The notes: a model not told the origin generated them from the sequence alone. Shown: positions 1 through 7,170, counted from the first letter of the stretch. The stretch is 7,173 nt of DNA from JAHJRJ01 sp037443685 (GCA_037443685.1 JBBINX010000099.1:1-7173), one strand, 5' to 3'. A program made the numbers and translations.

Positions 1-789
1 TCAAGAGATACAAATCACCATCCTTACTGTTCACGAGTATGTTGTATGTATGCTCTAAAGTTTGCACACCTCGTGCACGATCGTACTAATGCAGCAATTT
101 ATCAATTTTATATAGATATGCGTGCTTTTGGCAAAGGATATGAAGAGTTCTATGTACGCATCCTCGATGAAGGAATCAAAGTTATTCGTGGAAAGGTTGC
201 AGAAGTTATTGAATCAATTTCTTCAGAAAAAGATAAGGGGCTCCTTTCTATCCGATGTGAGGATACATTAGCAGGAAAAGTACTCGAGCTCCCTGTCGAT
301 ATGGTTATACTCTGTAATGCAATCGAACCGCAGAAGGATGTCGATGCTGTAAGAAGGCTTTTCTCTATCAGTAAAAGCCCCGATGGTTTCTTTCTTGAAC
401 GGCATCCAAAACTTGACCCAACTGCAACTACTACTGATGGTGTATTCATAGCGGGTTGTGCTCAGGGTCCCAAAGATATCCCGGACACGGTTGCACAAGC
501 AAGCTCGGCTGCTGCTCGTATTCTCTCCCTTATTTCTAAAGGTGAAGTGGAAATAGACCCGATACGAGCAATGGTGCAGGATGAATACTGCAGCGGTTGT
601 AAGGTGTGCAATAATCAATGTCCGTATGGCGCTATAGAGTTCATTGAGGAAAAGAAAATTTCTCATGTTAATGAAGCGTTATGCAAAGGATGCGGAACAT
701 GTGTAGCAGCGTGTCCGTCTTCAGCAATGACTGGGCACGGATTTAGTGATGCCCAAATCTATGCAGAGTTAGAGGGATTAGTGATATAA
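1..789 (+). CDS. hdrA: HdrA, heterodisulfide reductase subunit A-like flavoprotein (3' part, 5' end outside window)
   Basis: The reading frame is open from base 1, so the gene starts before the window; the ATG at 46 is internal. About 262 C-terminal residues are visible, well under half of a typical HdrA of about 650 residues or more. Numbering residues from base 1, Cys10, Cys14 and Cys15 form the YCSRVCC motif that binds a [4Fe-4S] cluster in HdrA. An FGKGYEEFY stretch follows, and GVFIAGCAQGPKDIPDT (about 149-165) is the FAD-binding region of the family. The C-terminus carries two ferredoxin-type [4Fe-4S] motifs, Cys197/200/203/207 and Cys228/231/234/238, each ending in CP. In known Mvh-Hdr complexes HdrA is cytoplasmic; its FAD bifurcates hydrogenase electrons between ferredoxin and the HdrBC branch. 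The downstream mvhDGA genes support this role. The N-terminal part and any hdrB or hdrC cannot be seen. A relative used in non-hydrogenase Hdr complexes is possible but less likely here. Confidence 0.93.
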   Translation, partial: SRDTNHHPYCSRVCCMYALKFAHLVHDRTNAAIYQFYIDMRAFGKGYEEFYVRILDEGIKVIRGKVAEVIESISSEKDKGLLSIRCEDTLAGKVLELPVDMVILCNAIEPQKDVDAVRRLFSISKSPDGFFLERHPKLDPTATTTDGVFIAGCAQGPKDIPDTVAQASSAAARILSLISKGEVEIDPIRAMVQDEYCSGCKVCNNQCPYGAIEFIEEKKISHVNEALCKGCGTCVAACPSSAMTGHGFSDAQIYAELEGLVI

Positions 790-900
790 TAGCTGTGAGT
801 ATAGAAATTTGAGCAGCGGAAACTAGATAACGGAAAGACAACTTTTTTTAAGTGCTGATATTAAAAATTTTACAATATTAATCGAAAACCCATTTAATTA
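790..900. other. Intergenic gap between hdrA and the radical SAM gene
   Basis: This AT-rich 111-nt gap has a run of seven T at 843-849, but no inverted repeat stands before it, so I do not call a terminator. TACAAT at 871-876 resembles a -10 box, but no convincing -35 lies at the right distance. The gap may simply be an untranslated spacer within one operon, or it may hold a promoter I cannot recognise. Confidence 0.3.
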
Positions 901-1833
901 ATGATTTATCCTTCTTACATGAAACTTCATAGCTCTGGTGAATTAAGCGATCGTTATTCTAAACTATCTAGCTTAATGAAAGACTGCAAGCTATGCCCCC
1001 GTATGTGTTTAGCTAAACGTTTTGAAGGAAATTATGGTGTATGTCGTTCAACAAATCAGCTTTTAGTTTCAAGTTTATCGGCTCATTACGGGGAAGAAGC
1101 GCCTCTAGTAGGTTGGAATGGTTCGGGTACTATATTCTTTACAAACTGTAACCTGTGGTGCTTATTTTGTCAAAATTACGACATAAGTCATCTGCGGCAT
1201 GGCGAAATAGTAACTGTTAAACAACTCGCCGAAGCAATGCTCTCTCTTCAGCAGTTGGGGTGCCATAATATTAATTTAGTTACACCAACGCATTTTATTA
1301 CTCAAATAATTGATGCAATTGGTATAGCTGTCGAAAAAGGTTTGAGTATACCACTCATTTACAATAGCGGTGGTTACGAATCAGTTGAAACTCTCAAACT
1401 TTTAGATGGAATAATTGATATCTATATGCCCGATATTAAGTATTCCGATAATGAATGCTCCCGTAAATATTCAGGTGCTAGTGATTATTGGGATGTAGTG
1501 AGAGATGCTGTCATAGAAATGCATCAGCAAGTAGGTGATTTGAAATTGAATACTTTCGGAATCGCAGAAAAAGGTTTACTTATTAGACACCTTATTCTTC
1601 CTAATAATATTGGAGGTTCCAAAAAGGTGTTAGACTTTATTGCTAAAGAGGTATGTATAGATAGCTATGTGAATATTATGGATCAATATCGCCCGGCTTT
1701 CAAAGCTAATCAGTATCCTGAATTAAGCAGACTTATCACGTCCGAAGAGTATGACGCTGTTATTCAATATGCAGAAACGGTGGGTTTACATAGAGGATTT
1801 GGAAAGTATGAAGTCCTATATCAAACCAATTAA
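901..1833 (+). CDS. Radical SAM protein, PflX/COG1313 type (pyruvate formate-lyase activase homologue)
   Basis: The 310-residue product has the radical SAM signature C-x3-C-x2-C at Cys83, Cys87 and Cys90 (TNCNLWCLFCQNYDIS), which should hold a SAM-binding [4Fe-4S] cluster. An N-terminal motif, Cys29-x2-Cys32-x3-Cys36-x11-Cys48, could bind a second metal centre. The start YPSYMKLHSSGEL and the C-terminal MDQYRPAFKANQYPEL are typical of the PflX family, which has no well-established substrate. I keep the start at 901 because the YPSY region is family-like and an in-frame stop lies just upstream (895-897). No Shine-Dalgarno is visible, and Met7 (919) is the alternative. The gene lies 111 nt after hdrA and 49 nt before mvhD on the same strand, so a role near the hydrogenase (maturation, cofactor or glycyl-radical activation) is possible but only inferred. 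No glycyl-radical enzyme is present in the window. Confidence 0.87.
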   Translation: MIYPSYMKLHSSGELSDRYSKLSSLMKDCKLCPRMCLAKRFEGNYGVCRSTNQLLVSSLSAHYGEEAPLVGWNGSGTIFFTNCNLWCLFCQNYDISHLRHGEIVTVKQLAEAMLSLQQLGCHNINLVTPTHFITQIIDAIGIAVEKGLSIPLIYNSGGYESVETLKLLDGIIDIYMPDIKYSDNECSRKYSGASDYWDVVRDAVIEMHQQVGDLKLNTFGIAEKGLLIRHLILPNNIGGSKKVLDFIAKEVCIDSYVNIMDQYRPAFKANQYPELSRLITSEEYDAVIQYAETVGLHRGFGKYEVLYQTN

Positions 1834-1882
1834 GAGAATGAGATTAATTTTTAATAAGTGAAATAAAAGAAAGGTAGATGTT

Positions 1883-2293
1883 ATGACATTTGAACCCAAA
1901 ATAATAGGTTTTCTTTGTAACTGGTGTTCATATTCTGGTGCGGATTTGGCTGGTGTGTCACGTATTAAATCAGCTCCGAATTTAAGAATCATCAGAACTA
2001 TGTGCAGCGGTCGCGTTGATCCTACATTCATTATCAAATCTTTTCAACTCGGCGCCGATGGTGTTTTTGTTATGGGTTGCCATCTTGGAGATTGCCATTA
2101 TGCAGAAGGTAACTATAAAACGTTGCGGAGGATTCCACTCTTAAAAAGGTTAATAAAAGATTTTGGAATTGACCCCAAGCGATTACGCCTGGAGTGGGTT
2201 TCTGCATCTGAGGGCGATAAGTTTGCTGAATTGGTGAACGAAATGACTGAAGAAATGCGCAAGCTTGGTCCACTTAATCTAAAAATTCAATAA
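1883..2293 (+). CDS. mvhD: MvhD, F420-non-reducing hydrogenase iron-sulfur (delta) subunit
   Basis: This 136-residue protein has the usual length of the MvhD/FlpD family. It shows five cysteines in the expected pattern: Cys12 and Cys15 in LCNWCSYSGADLAG, Cys41 in RTMCSGRVDP, and Cys66 and Cys71 in VMGCHLGDCHYAEGN. The family binds a [2Fe-2S] cluster and passes electrons from the hydrogenase dimer MvhGA to HdrA. It has no signal peptide or membrane segment, so it should be cytoplasmic. AAGG at 1871-1874 lies 8 nt before the ATG and supports this start. The stop is 12 nt before mvhG, which suggests co-transcription and translational linkage. Standing with both hdrA and mvhGA, it is best read as the connector of one complex; in other organisms the same family also pairs with formate dehydrogenase. 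Confidence 0.95.
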   Translation: MTFEPKIIGFLCNWCSYSGADLAGVSRIKSAPNLRIIRTMCSGRVDPTFIIKSFQLGADGVFVMGCHLGDCHYAEGNYKTLRRIPLLKRLIKDFGIDPKRLRLEWVSASEGDKFAELVNEMTEEMRKLGPLNLKIQ

Positions 2294-2305
2294 AAGGAGA
2301 TAGAA

Positions 2306-3268
2306 ATGCCTAAACCAAAATTAGCACTATACTGGGCAGCAAGTTGTGGCGGATGTGAAATAGCTGTTCTCGATATTCAAGAAAAAATATTAGATGTTGC
2401 AAATGCGTTCGATATCGTATTTTGGCCTGTAGCGTTGGACTTTAAATATGCCGACATACGTGCAATGGAAGATAAAAGTATCGATATATGTCTGTTCAAC
2501 GGCTCAATCCGAAACTCAGAAAACGAAGAACTCGCTCACTTGATGCGTGCAAAATCAAAGGTGCTTGTTGCATTCGGGTCGTGCGCTTATGAAGGATGCA
2601 TTCCGGCGCTTGCCAATTTGACGACAAAAGAAGAGATATTGAAATGGGTCTATAAAGATTCACCATCGACAGTTGTTACAAATGGAGGAGTTTACCCGCA
2701 AACCCACACAAAAATGCCCGAAGGAGAAATCGAAATTCCTGAAATGTATGAAGTTGTAAAATCGTTGGATCAGGTTGTAGCAGTCGAGTACTATATTCCG
2801 GGATGTCCGCCGCAACCAAAACAGATATGGGCAGTTATTGAATATATCTTAAGTGGTCAACCCTTACCACCGGTCGGATCAGTATTAGGAGCTGGTGATA
2901 AAACTTGTTGCGACGAATGTCCTCGTGAAAAAAAAGAAAAGAAGTTGAAAAACTTTTACAGACCTTACGAAATTATCACCGACCCAAATCTTTGCTTATT
3001 AGACCAAGGAATAGTTTGTATGGGTCCTGCAACACGTAGCGGATGTGAAGCGCTCTGTCCGAAAGCAAATATGGCTTGTCGCGGCTGTTATGGGCCACCA
3101 CCTGACTGCCTTGACCAAGGTGCAAAAATGGTTAGCGCTTTAGGTTCTGTAATCGATGCTCAAGAAACCGGAGAGCTTGAAAAAATATTTGACCAAATCG
3201 CTGACCCTATAGGTACATTTTATAGATTTTCATTAGCTCATTCAATTCTTAGGAGAAAACAACCATGA
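2306..3268 (+). CDS. mvhG: MvhG, [NiFe] hydrogenase small subunit (group 3c type)
   Basis: The 320-residue protein carries the electron-relay clusters of the hydrogenase dimer. The proximal [4Fe-4S] ligands fit Cys14 and Cys17 (ASCGGCE), Cys93 or Cys98 (GSCAYEGC) and Cys167 (PGCPPQPKQIW). The C-terminal third (about 200-270) is cysteine-rich, with Cys201, 202, 205, 230, 238, 247, 251, 258, 261 and 268, enough for the two further [4Fe-4S] clusters known in MvhG. There is no twin-arginine signal peptide, unlike periplasmic uptake hydrogenases, so the enzyme should be cytoplasmic. A strong Shine-Dalgarno, AAGGAGA at 2294-2300, overlaps the end of mvhD and fixes the start. The stop overlaps the mvhA start by 4 nt (ATGA), as expected for two subunits made in equal amounts. 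The neighbours hdrA and mvhD favour the Mvh type over F420-reducing FrhG. Confidence 0.95.
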   Translation: MPKPKLALYWAASCGGCEIAVLDIQEKILDVANAFDIVFWPVALDFKYADIRAMEDKSIDICLFNGSIRNSENEELAHLMRAKSKVLVAFGSCAYEGCIPALANLTTKEEILKWVYKDSPSTVVTNGGVYPQTHTKMPEGEIEIPEMYEVVKSLDQVVAVEYYIPGCPPQPKQIWAVIEYILSGQPLPPVGSVLGAGDKTCCDECPREKKEKKLKNFYRPYEIITDPNLCLLDQGIVCMGPATRSGCEALCPKANMACRGCYGPPPDCLDQGAKMVSALGSVIDAQETGELEKIFDQIADPIGTFYRFSLAHSILRRKQP

Positions 3269-4731
3269 AGCAGATTAAAATAGATCCAATCACTCGTCTT
3301 GAAGGACACGGAAAAATAGACATCTTCTTAAATGACGATGGCGAAGTTGCGAACACTTATTTTCAGATTCCTGAACTCCGCGGATTCGAACAATTTTGTG
3401 TCGGCAGACCAGTCGAAGAAATGCCCCGGATAACGACGCGTATTTGTGGTGTGTGCCCTGAAGCTCATCACATGGCAGCAGCAAAAGCTTGCGATGCGGT
3501 ATTTCATGTCGAACTTCCCCCCACAGGCAAAAAATTGAGAGAGTTACTTTACAATGTATTCTTCGCCGGCGACCATACAACTCATTTCTATGCTCTTGGT
3601 GGGCCTGATTTCGTAGTAGGACCTGACGCCCCAGCTGCCGAACGAAATATTCTCGGTGTAGTTAAAAAAGTCGGCTTAGAGGTTGGCGGTAAAGTCATCG
3701 AAATGAGGAAACGGACTCAGGAAGTAATTAAAACTCTTGGTGGAAAGCAAACCCATCAGGTGACATCTTTGCCCGGCGGTGTCAGCAAAGGAATTACTGA
3801 AGAAGAACGAAAAATAATTGAAGAACACTGTAAATGGTTCGTTGATTTCGGTAAATTTACAATTAAGGTTTTCAACGATATCGTTCTGGCTAATAAAGCG
3901 TATGTTGATTTAATTCTATCGGATACTTTTTCGAGCAAGATATATTCTATGGGTTTGGTGGACAATAATAACAAAGTGAATTTCTATGACGGAAAAGTTA
4001 GAGTGGTTGACCCGGATGGAAAAGAATTTGTCAAATATTCACCCAATGAGTATTTAGAAAATATAGCTGAACATGTTGAATCGTGGACTTATTTGAAATA
4101 TCCGTTCTTAAAAAAAGTAGGATGGAAAGGTTTTACGGAAGGAAAAGATAGTGGAATCTACAGAGCAACACCTCTTTCTCGGCTTAACGCTGCCGATGGT
4201 ATGCCAACCCCCGCCGCACAAGAGGAATACGACAGAATGTATAAAACTCTTGGAGGGAAACCGGTCCATGCAACACTAGCAACTCACTGGGCAAGAATTA
4301 TTGAACTTCTTAGCGCTGCTGAGATGGCTTTAAACTTATCTCGCGACCCGGAAATTACGGATATTAATATTCGGACCATTCCAACAGCAACGCCTACAGA
4401 AGGGGTTGGAATTGTTGAAGCTCCTCGCGGAACTCTTACGCATCATTATACGACAGACGAGAGAGGAATATTAACTAAAGTAAATCTGATTGTCGGTACA
4501 ACCAATAATTATGCACCAATTTCAATGTCGATTAACAAAGCAGCACGTGGATTAATAAAAAAAGGTGTTGAAATTACTGAAGGAGCACTAAATAAAATCG
4601 AAATGGCATTTCGTGCATATGATCCTTGTTTCGGGTGCGCAACTCACTACATGCCTGGCAAGATGCCATTGGAGATTAAAATATATGATTCTTCAAACAA
4701 TTTGATTGATTTGGTGATAAGGCGTCCGTAA
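3265..4731 (+). CDS. mvhA: MvhA, [NiFe] hydrogenase large (catalytic) subunit, group 3c type
   Basis: The 488-residue catalytic subunit splits H2 at a NiFe(CN)2CO centre. All four nickel-binding cysteines are present: Cys61 and Cys64 in the N-terminal motif RICGVCPEAHH, and Cys455 and Cys458 in the C-terminal motif DPCFGCATH (453-461). Other family landmarks are ITRLEGHGKI near the start, with Glu13 at the place of the conserved proton-path glutamate, and EAPRGTL at 385-391. After His461, where the maturation protease normally cuts, 27 residues remain, so the protein appears to need C-terminal processing; no protease gene is in the window. None of the four cysteines is replaced by an in-frame TGA, so this is not a selenocysteine form. 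AGGAG at 3251-3255 lies 9 nt before the ATG. The ATGA overlap with mvhG and the terminator at 4759 make it the last gene of the operon. Confidence 0.96.
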   Translation: MKQIKIDPITRLEGHGKIDIFLNDDGEVANTYFQIPELRGFEQFCVGRPVEEMPRITTRICGVCPEAHHMAAAKACDAVFHVELPPTGKKLRELLYNVFFAGDHTTHFYALGGPDFVVGPDAPAAERNILGVVKKVGLEVGGKVIEMRKRTQEVIKTLGGKQTHQVTSLPGGVSKGITEEERKIIEEHCKWFVDFGKFTIKVFNDIVLANKAYVDLILSDTFSSKIYSMGLVDNNNKVNFYDGKVRVVDPDGKEFVKYSPNEYLENIAEHVESWTYLKYPFLKKVGWKGFTEGKDSGIYRATPLSRLNAADGMPTPAAQEEYDRMYKTLGGKPVHATLATHWARIIELLSAAEMALNLSRDPEITDINIRTIPTATPTEGVGIVEAPRGTLTHHYTTDERGILTKVNLIVGTTNNYAPISMSINKAARGLIKKGVEITEGALNKIEMAFRAYDPCFGCATHYMPGKMPLEIKIYDSSNNLIDLVIRRP

Positions 4732-4758
4732 AATCAAACAAATATGTTATTATTAATG

Positions 4759-4791
4759 TGGTTACAGCAATTATGTTGTAACCATTTTTTT
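4759..4791 (+). terminator. Intrinsic terminator after mvhA
   Basis: A perfect 8-bp inverted repeat, TGGTTACA (4759-4766) and TGTAACCA (4777-4784), encloses a 10-nt loop and is followed at once by seven T (4785-4791). It begins 27 nt after the mvhA stop and separates the hydrogenase operon from the secreted-protein gene. The stem is only moderately GC-rich, so its efficiency is uncertain. Confidence 0.85.
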
Positions 4792-4842
4792 ATTATCTAT
4801 ATCACATAATGTCAACAACTTACACGATTTTTTGAATGTAAC

Positions 4843-4871
4843 TTGACTTGGAATCATTATTTTCTTATTAT
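4843..4871 (+). promoter_or_regulatory. Candidate sigma70-like promoter for the T9SS cargo gene
   Basis: TTGACT (4843-4848) and TATTAT (4866-4871) each match the sigma70 consensus at five of six positions and are exactly 17 nt apart. Transcription would start near 4878, about 30 nt before the ATG at 4909. The position just after the terminator at 4759-4791 fits a new transcription unit. The region is very AT-rich, so chance matches are possible, and some FCB-group bacteria use a different promoter consensus. Confidence 0.45.
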
Positions 4872-4895
4872 TCTACAGTATCATCAAATAATTAT

Positions 4896-4900
4896 AGGAA
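4896..4900 (+). promoter_or_regulatory. Ribosome binding site that decides the start at 4909
   Basis: AGGAA lies 8 nt before the ATG at 4909. It supports that start over the in-frame TTG at 4843, which would add 22 residues in front of an otherwise standard signal peptide and has no such site. Confidence 0.5.
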
Positions 4901-4908
4901 ATTTAATA

Positions 4909-7113
4909 ATGAAAGCCTTAAGTTACATTTTAGTTTTTGTTTTATCGTTACAATTCGTTGAGGCACACACCTCAAAGAAGTTTTTTCCCAATCTCAAAAA
5001 ATCGAACATCCAAATGCCTGAGACAATTAGTTTGATAACTTATGTGAAATTCTCAAATTCAATTAACGGTCCCTTTACATCATTTGCAACAATCTTGACC
5101 ACGGATTCCTTGTTTACGAAAGTAGATGTAACACCTTTGGGAAGTGTGCAAATACAATATTGGTTAGATGTTAATGAAAACGGAATAATTGATGCTGGCG
5201 ATTTTTCATTAGGTGCAGAAAATTTTACGGACAATGGAATGAATGATTTAGACCCCACACAAGGTGTAATAATCAGCTTTATCGACACTGGTGGGCAACT
5301 GCCTTCGATGCAGGTAATTGCAAGTGCGAACGAAGGTTCAACTTCAGCGACTGGAATTGTTGTGTTTCAAAATTCTCCAGCTCAGTTCTTGTTGAGTGGC
5401 GTTATTTATAGTACTGCTGGTGGTGTCATCCCAGGACCTTGGGTGTGGGCTGTTGCCGGTCAGAATCAAATCGGAGATGTAGCAAGCCATAACGGTATCT
5501 ACGAAATACCCCTGAATTCCGGAGAATATTATATTTATGTACAAGATATGAGCGGTTTATATTCATCCTTTGATACTACAATTACTATTACTGGAAACAC
5601 AATTCAAAATTTCTTTCTTTCACCATTAAATTCTTATATCCGAGGTTTTGTTCGTGATGATTTAAGTAATCCTATACCAAATGTCGAAGTTTATGTTGAA
5701 GGAACAGGAGGAAGCAATGTTTATACGGATATCAATGGGCATTATAAGAAATTTGTGCCAGCAGGCAGTAGCAGAATTGGCTTAAACGGTGATGATTTAC
5801 TACCCACTTATTTGTCGCCAAACTCACACTCATATACGATAGGTGCAAACGACTCTATTGTCAATAATCCTATATCTAACTTTACTTGCTACAGAACAAA
5901 CAATTCAATAACAGGCACTGTAAGAGTTAACGGCAATTTACCCACGAAGAGTTACCTTGTAAGCGGTTGGGCTGATTATATTAATAGCAATACACGAGCT
6001 ATTTCTCACCCTACAACAGGTAACTACACATTGCCTGTATTTGCTTCAACCTTTCCGCAAACTTTTTATGGTGTTAATTTAGCTGATTGGTCTAACCAAT
6101 ATCCCTTCCCACCTGGTACGTACGCGGACACATCGTATTGGAGTTTACTACCAGGTGCTTCGAATATTAATTTTAATTTTATTCCGGCTGAAACTTTATT
6201 TGTGGAGCCATTTAGTGGAAATTGGACTCAACCATCAGCTATGTGGAACACATATAGTCATAATAACCCCTGGGGACCTAATGGGATGGTTTTTTGCATA
6301 AATGACCGACTTAATATAATTGCCAGTAGTCAGAGTGGGACTTCTGGACTTGGAGTGATGACTCGAAAACCTTTTCAATTGACCAATCGTGAATATAGAG
6401 TTTATATTGATCACACCGAGCTCGGGACTGACAACACAGCACATATTATATTATCGGATCGTCAAATCGGGGGACTTCCTTCAGATACCGATAATTGGTT
6501 ACAACTTAGTTATTCGAAACAAAGTGGCAGCGGAGGGTGGAAACTCCAACAATATGTAAATCGAAATTTTTCGACATTGTGGCAGTCGCCTGATTTAACA
6601 GGTGCATATATTCTATTCCAATTTAATAACGATGCAAGTATCATTACCCTAAAAATAGATGGATTAGTAAAATACTCAGGTACTTGGGGAAAACATTTTT
6701 CAATTGCCTATCTACATTTGTTCCAATTGAATAATTATCCTAATACCCCAACACCTGTCTTTTTTGATGATTTATTTATTGGCGCTGTGGGTTCAACTGG
6801 AGTAAGAGAAATTGCAGGGGGATTACCTCAAGAATTCAATCTTGAACAAAATTATCCGAATCCGTTTAATCCAACGACGTCGATAAAATTCCAGTTGCCA
6901 ATTTCCAGCATTATAAGTATAAAAGTTTATAACGTTCTCGGACAAGAAGTGGCTGATTTGCTAAACGGTGAAATGAATGCGGGTAAATATGAAGTTACTT
7001 TCGATGCATCTAAACTTTCATCGGGAATTTATTATTACCGTTTAACAGCGGTTGATTCAAAGACCGGGCAACTATTACTGAATAATTCACGGAAAGCGAT
7101 ACTCATGAAATAA
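4909..7113 (+). CDS. Secreted multidomain protein with type IX secretion (Por) C-terminal sorting domain
   Basis: The 734-residue protein begins with a Sec signal peptide (MKALSYILVFVLSLQFVEA, probable cut after Ala19). Residues 87-98 (DVNENGIIDAGD) form an EF-hand- or dockerin-like calcium-binding loop. Three carboxypeptidase-regulatory-like beta-sandwich units appear at about 160-222, 243-305 and 332-420; the second has the clearest pattern (GFVRDDLSNPIPNVEVYVEG, then TDINGHYKKFVPAG), the third is weakest. Residues about 428-627 look like a concanavalin A-like (LamG-type) beta domain ending in FFDDLFIG. The tail, about 643-734, is a T9SS type A sorting domain with NYPNPFNPTTSIKFQLP, VYNVLGQEV and LSSGIYYYRL. 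It should be exported by Sec and then moved to the surface or released, with the tail removed. I see no catalytic motif, so the role may be adhesion or carbohydrate binding. It is a separate transcription unit from the hydrogenase. Confidence 0.9.
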   Translation: MKALSYILVFVLSLQFVEAHTSKKFFPNLKKSNIQMPETISLITYVKFSNSINGPFTSFATILTTDSLFTKVDVTPLGSVQIQYWLDVNENGIIDAGDFSLGAENFTDNGMNDLDPTQGVIISFIDTGGQLPSMQVIASANEGSTSATGIVVFQNSPAQFLLSGVIYSTAGGVIPGPWVWAVAGQNQIGDVASHNGIYEIPLNSGEYYIYVQDMSGLYSSFDTTITITGNTIQNFFLSPLNSYIRGFVRDDLSNPIPNVEVYVEGTGGSNVYTDINGHYKKFVPAGSSRIGLNGDDLLPTYLSPNSHSYTIGANDSIVNNPISNFTCYRTNNSITGTVRVNGNLPTKSYLVSGWADYINSNTRAISHPTTGNYTLPVFASTFPQTFYGVNLADWSNQYPFPPGTYADTSYWSLLPGASNINFNFIPAETLFVEPFSGNWTQPSAMWNTYSHNNPWGPNGMVFCINDRLNIIASSQSGTSGLGVMTRKPFQLTNREYRVYIDHTELGTDNTAHIILSDRQIGGLPSDTDNWLQLSYSKQSGSGGWKLQQYVNRNFSTLWQSPDLTGAYILFQFNNDASIITLKIDGLVKYSGTWGKHFSIAYLHLFQLNNYPNTPTPVFFDDLFIGAVGSTGVREIAGGLPQEFNLEQNYPNPFNPTTSIKFQLPISSIISIKVYNVLGQEVADLLNGEMNAGKYEVTFDASKLSSGIYYYRLTAVDSKTGQLLLNNSRKAILMK

Positions 7114-7133
7114 TAATTTTGATATATGTGCAT

Positions 7134-7170
7134 AAAAAAAGCCGTCCAATATTTTCGGGACGGCTTTTTT
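7134..7170. terminator. Strong, near-symmetrical intrinsic terminator
   Basis: GCCGTCC (7141-7147) and GGACGGC (7158-7164) form a GC-rich 7-bp stem around a 10-nt loop. Seven A (7134-7140) precede it and six T (7165-7170) follow, so the stem can be extended by A-T pairs and the element could end transcription from both sides. It starts 20 nt after the stop of the secreted-protein gene. Whether a convergent gene lies beyond the window cannot be seen. Confidence 0.93.

Noticed and set aside
46..48. ATG as the start of a 247-residue HdrA protein
   Set aside because: The frame is open to base 1, and the upstream codons encode the conserved YCSRVC part of the HdrA motif, so this methionine is internal to a gene cut by the window edge.
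150..666. Minus-strand open frames at 150-449 and 268-666
   Set aside because: They lie wholly opposite hdrA, overlap each other, show no recognisable protein family and lack a plausible context; they are shadows of the coding strand.
843..849. T-run after hdrA as a terminator
   Set aside because: No inverted repeat stands before the seven T, so there is no hairpin to support termination.
871..876. TACAAT as a -10 box for the radical SAM gene
   Set aside because: The best sequence at the right distance upstream matches the -35 consensus at only about half its positions, and the region is AT-rich enough for chance matches.
1816..2273. Minus-strand open frames at 1816-2037 and 2070-2273
   Set aside because: They lie almost entirely opposite mvhD, whose cysteine pattern proves the plus frame is the real gene.
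3290..3974. Minus-strand open frames at 3290-3580 and 3756-3974
   Set aside because: They are opposite the conserved mvhA coding sequence and resemble no known protein.
4615..4650. Possible selenocysteine form of the hydrogenase at the C-terminal nickel motif
   Set aside because: Both cysteines of DPCFGC are encoded by TGT and TGC; no in-frame TGA is present.
5040..6444. Minus-strand open frames at 5040-5288, 5344-5544 and 6235-6444
   Set aside because: They are short, lie inside the secreted-protein gene and have no family features.
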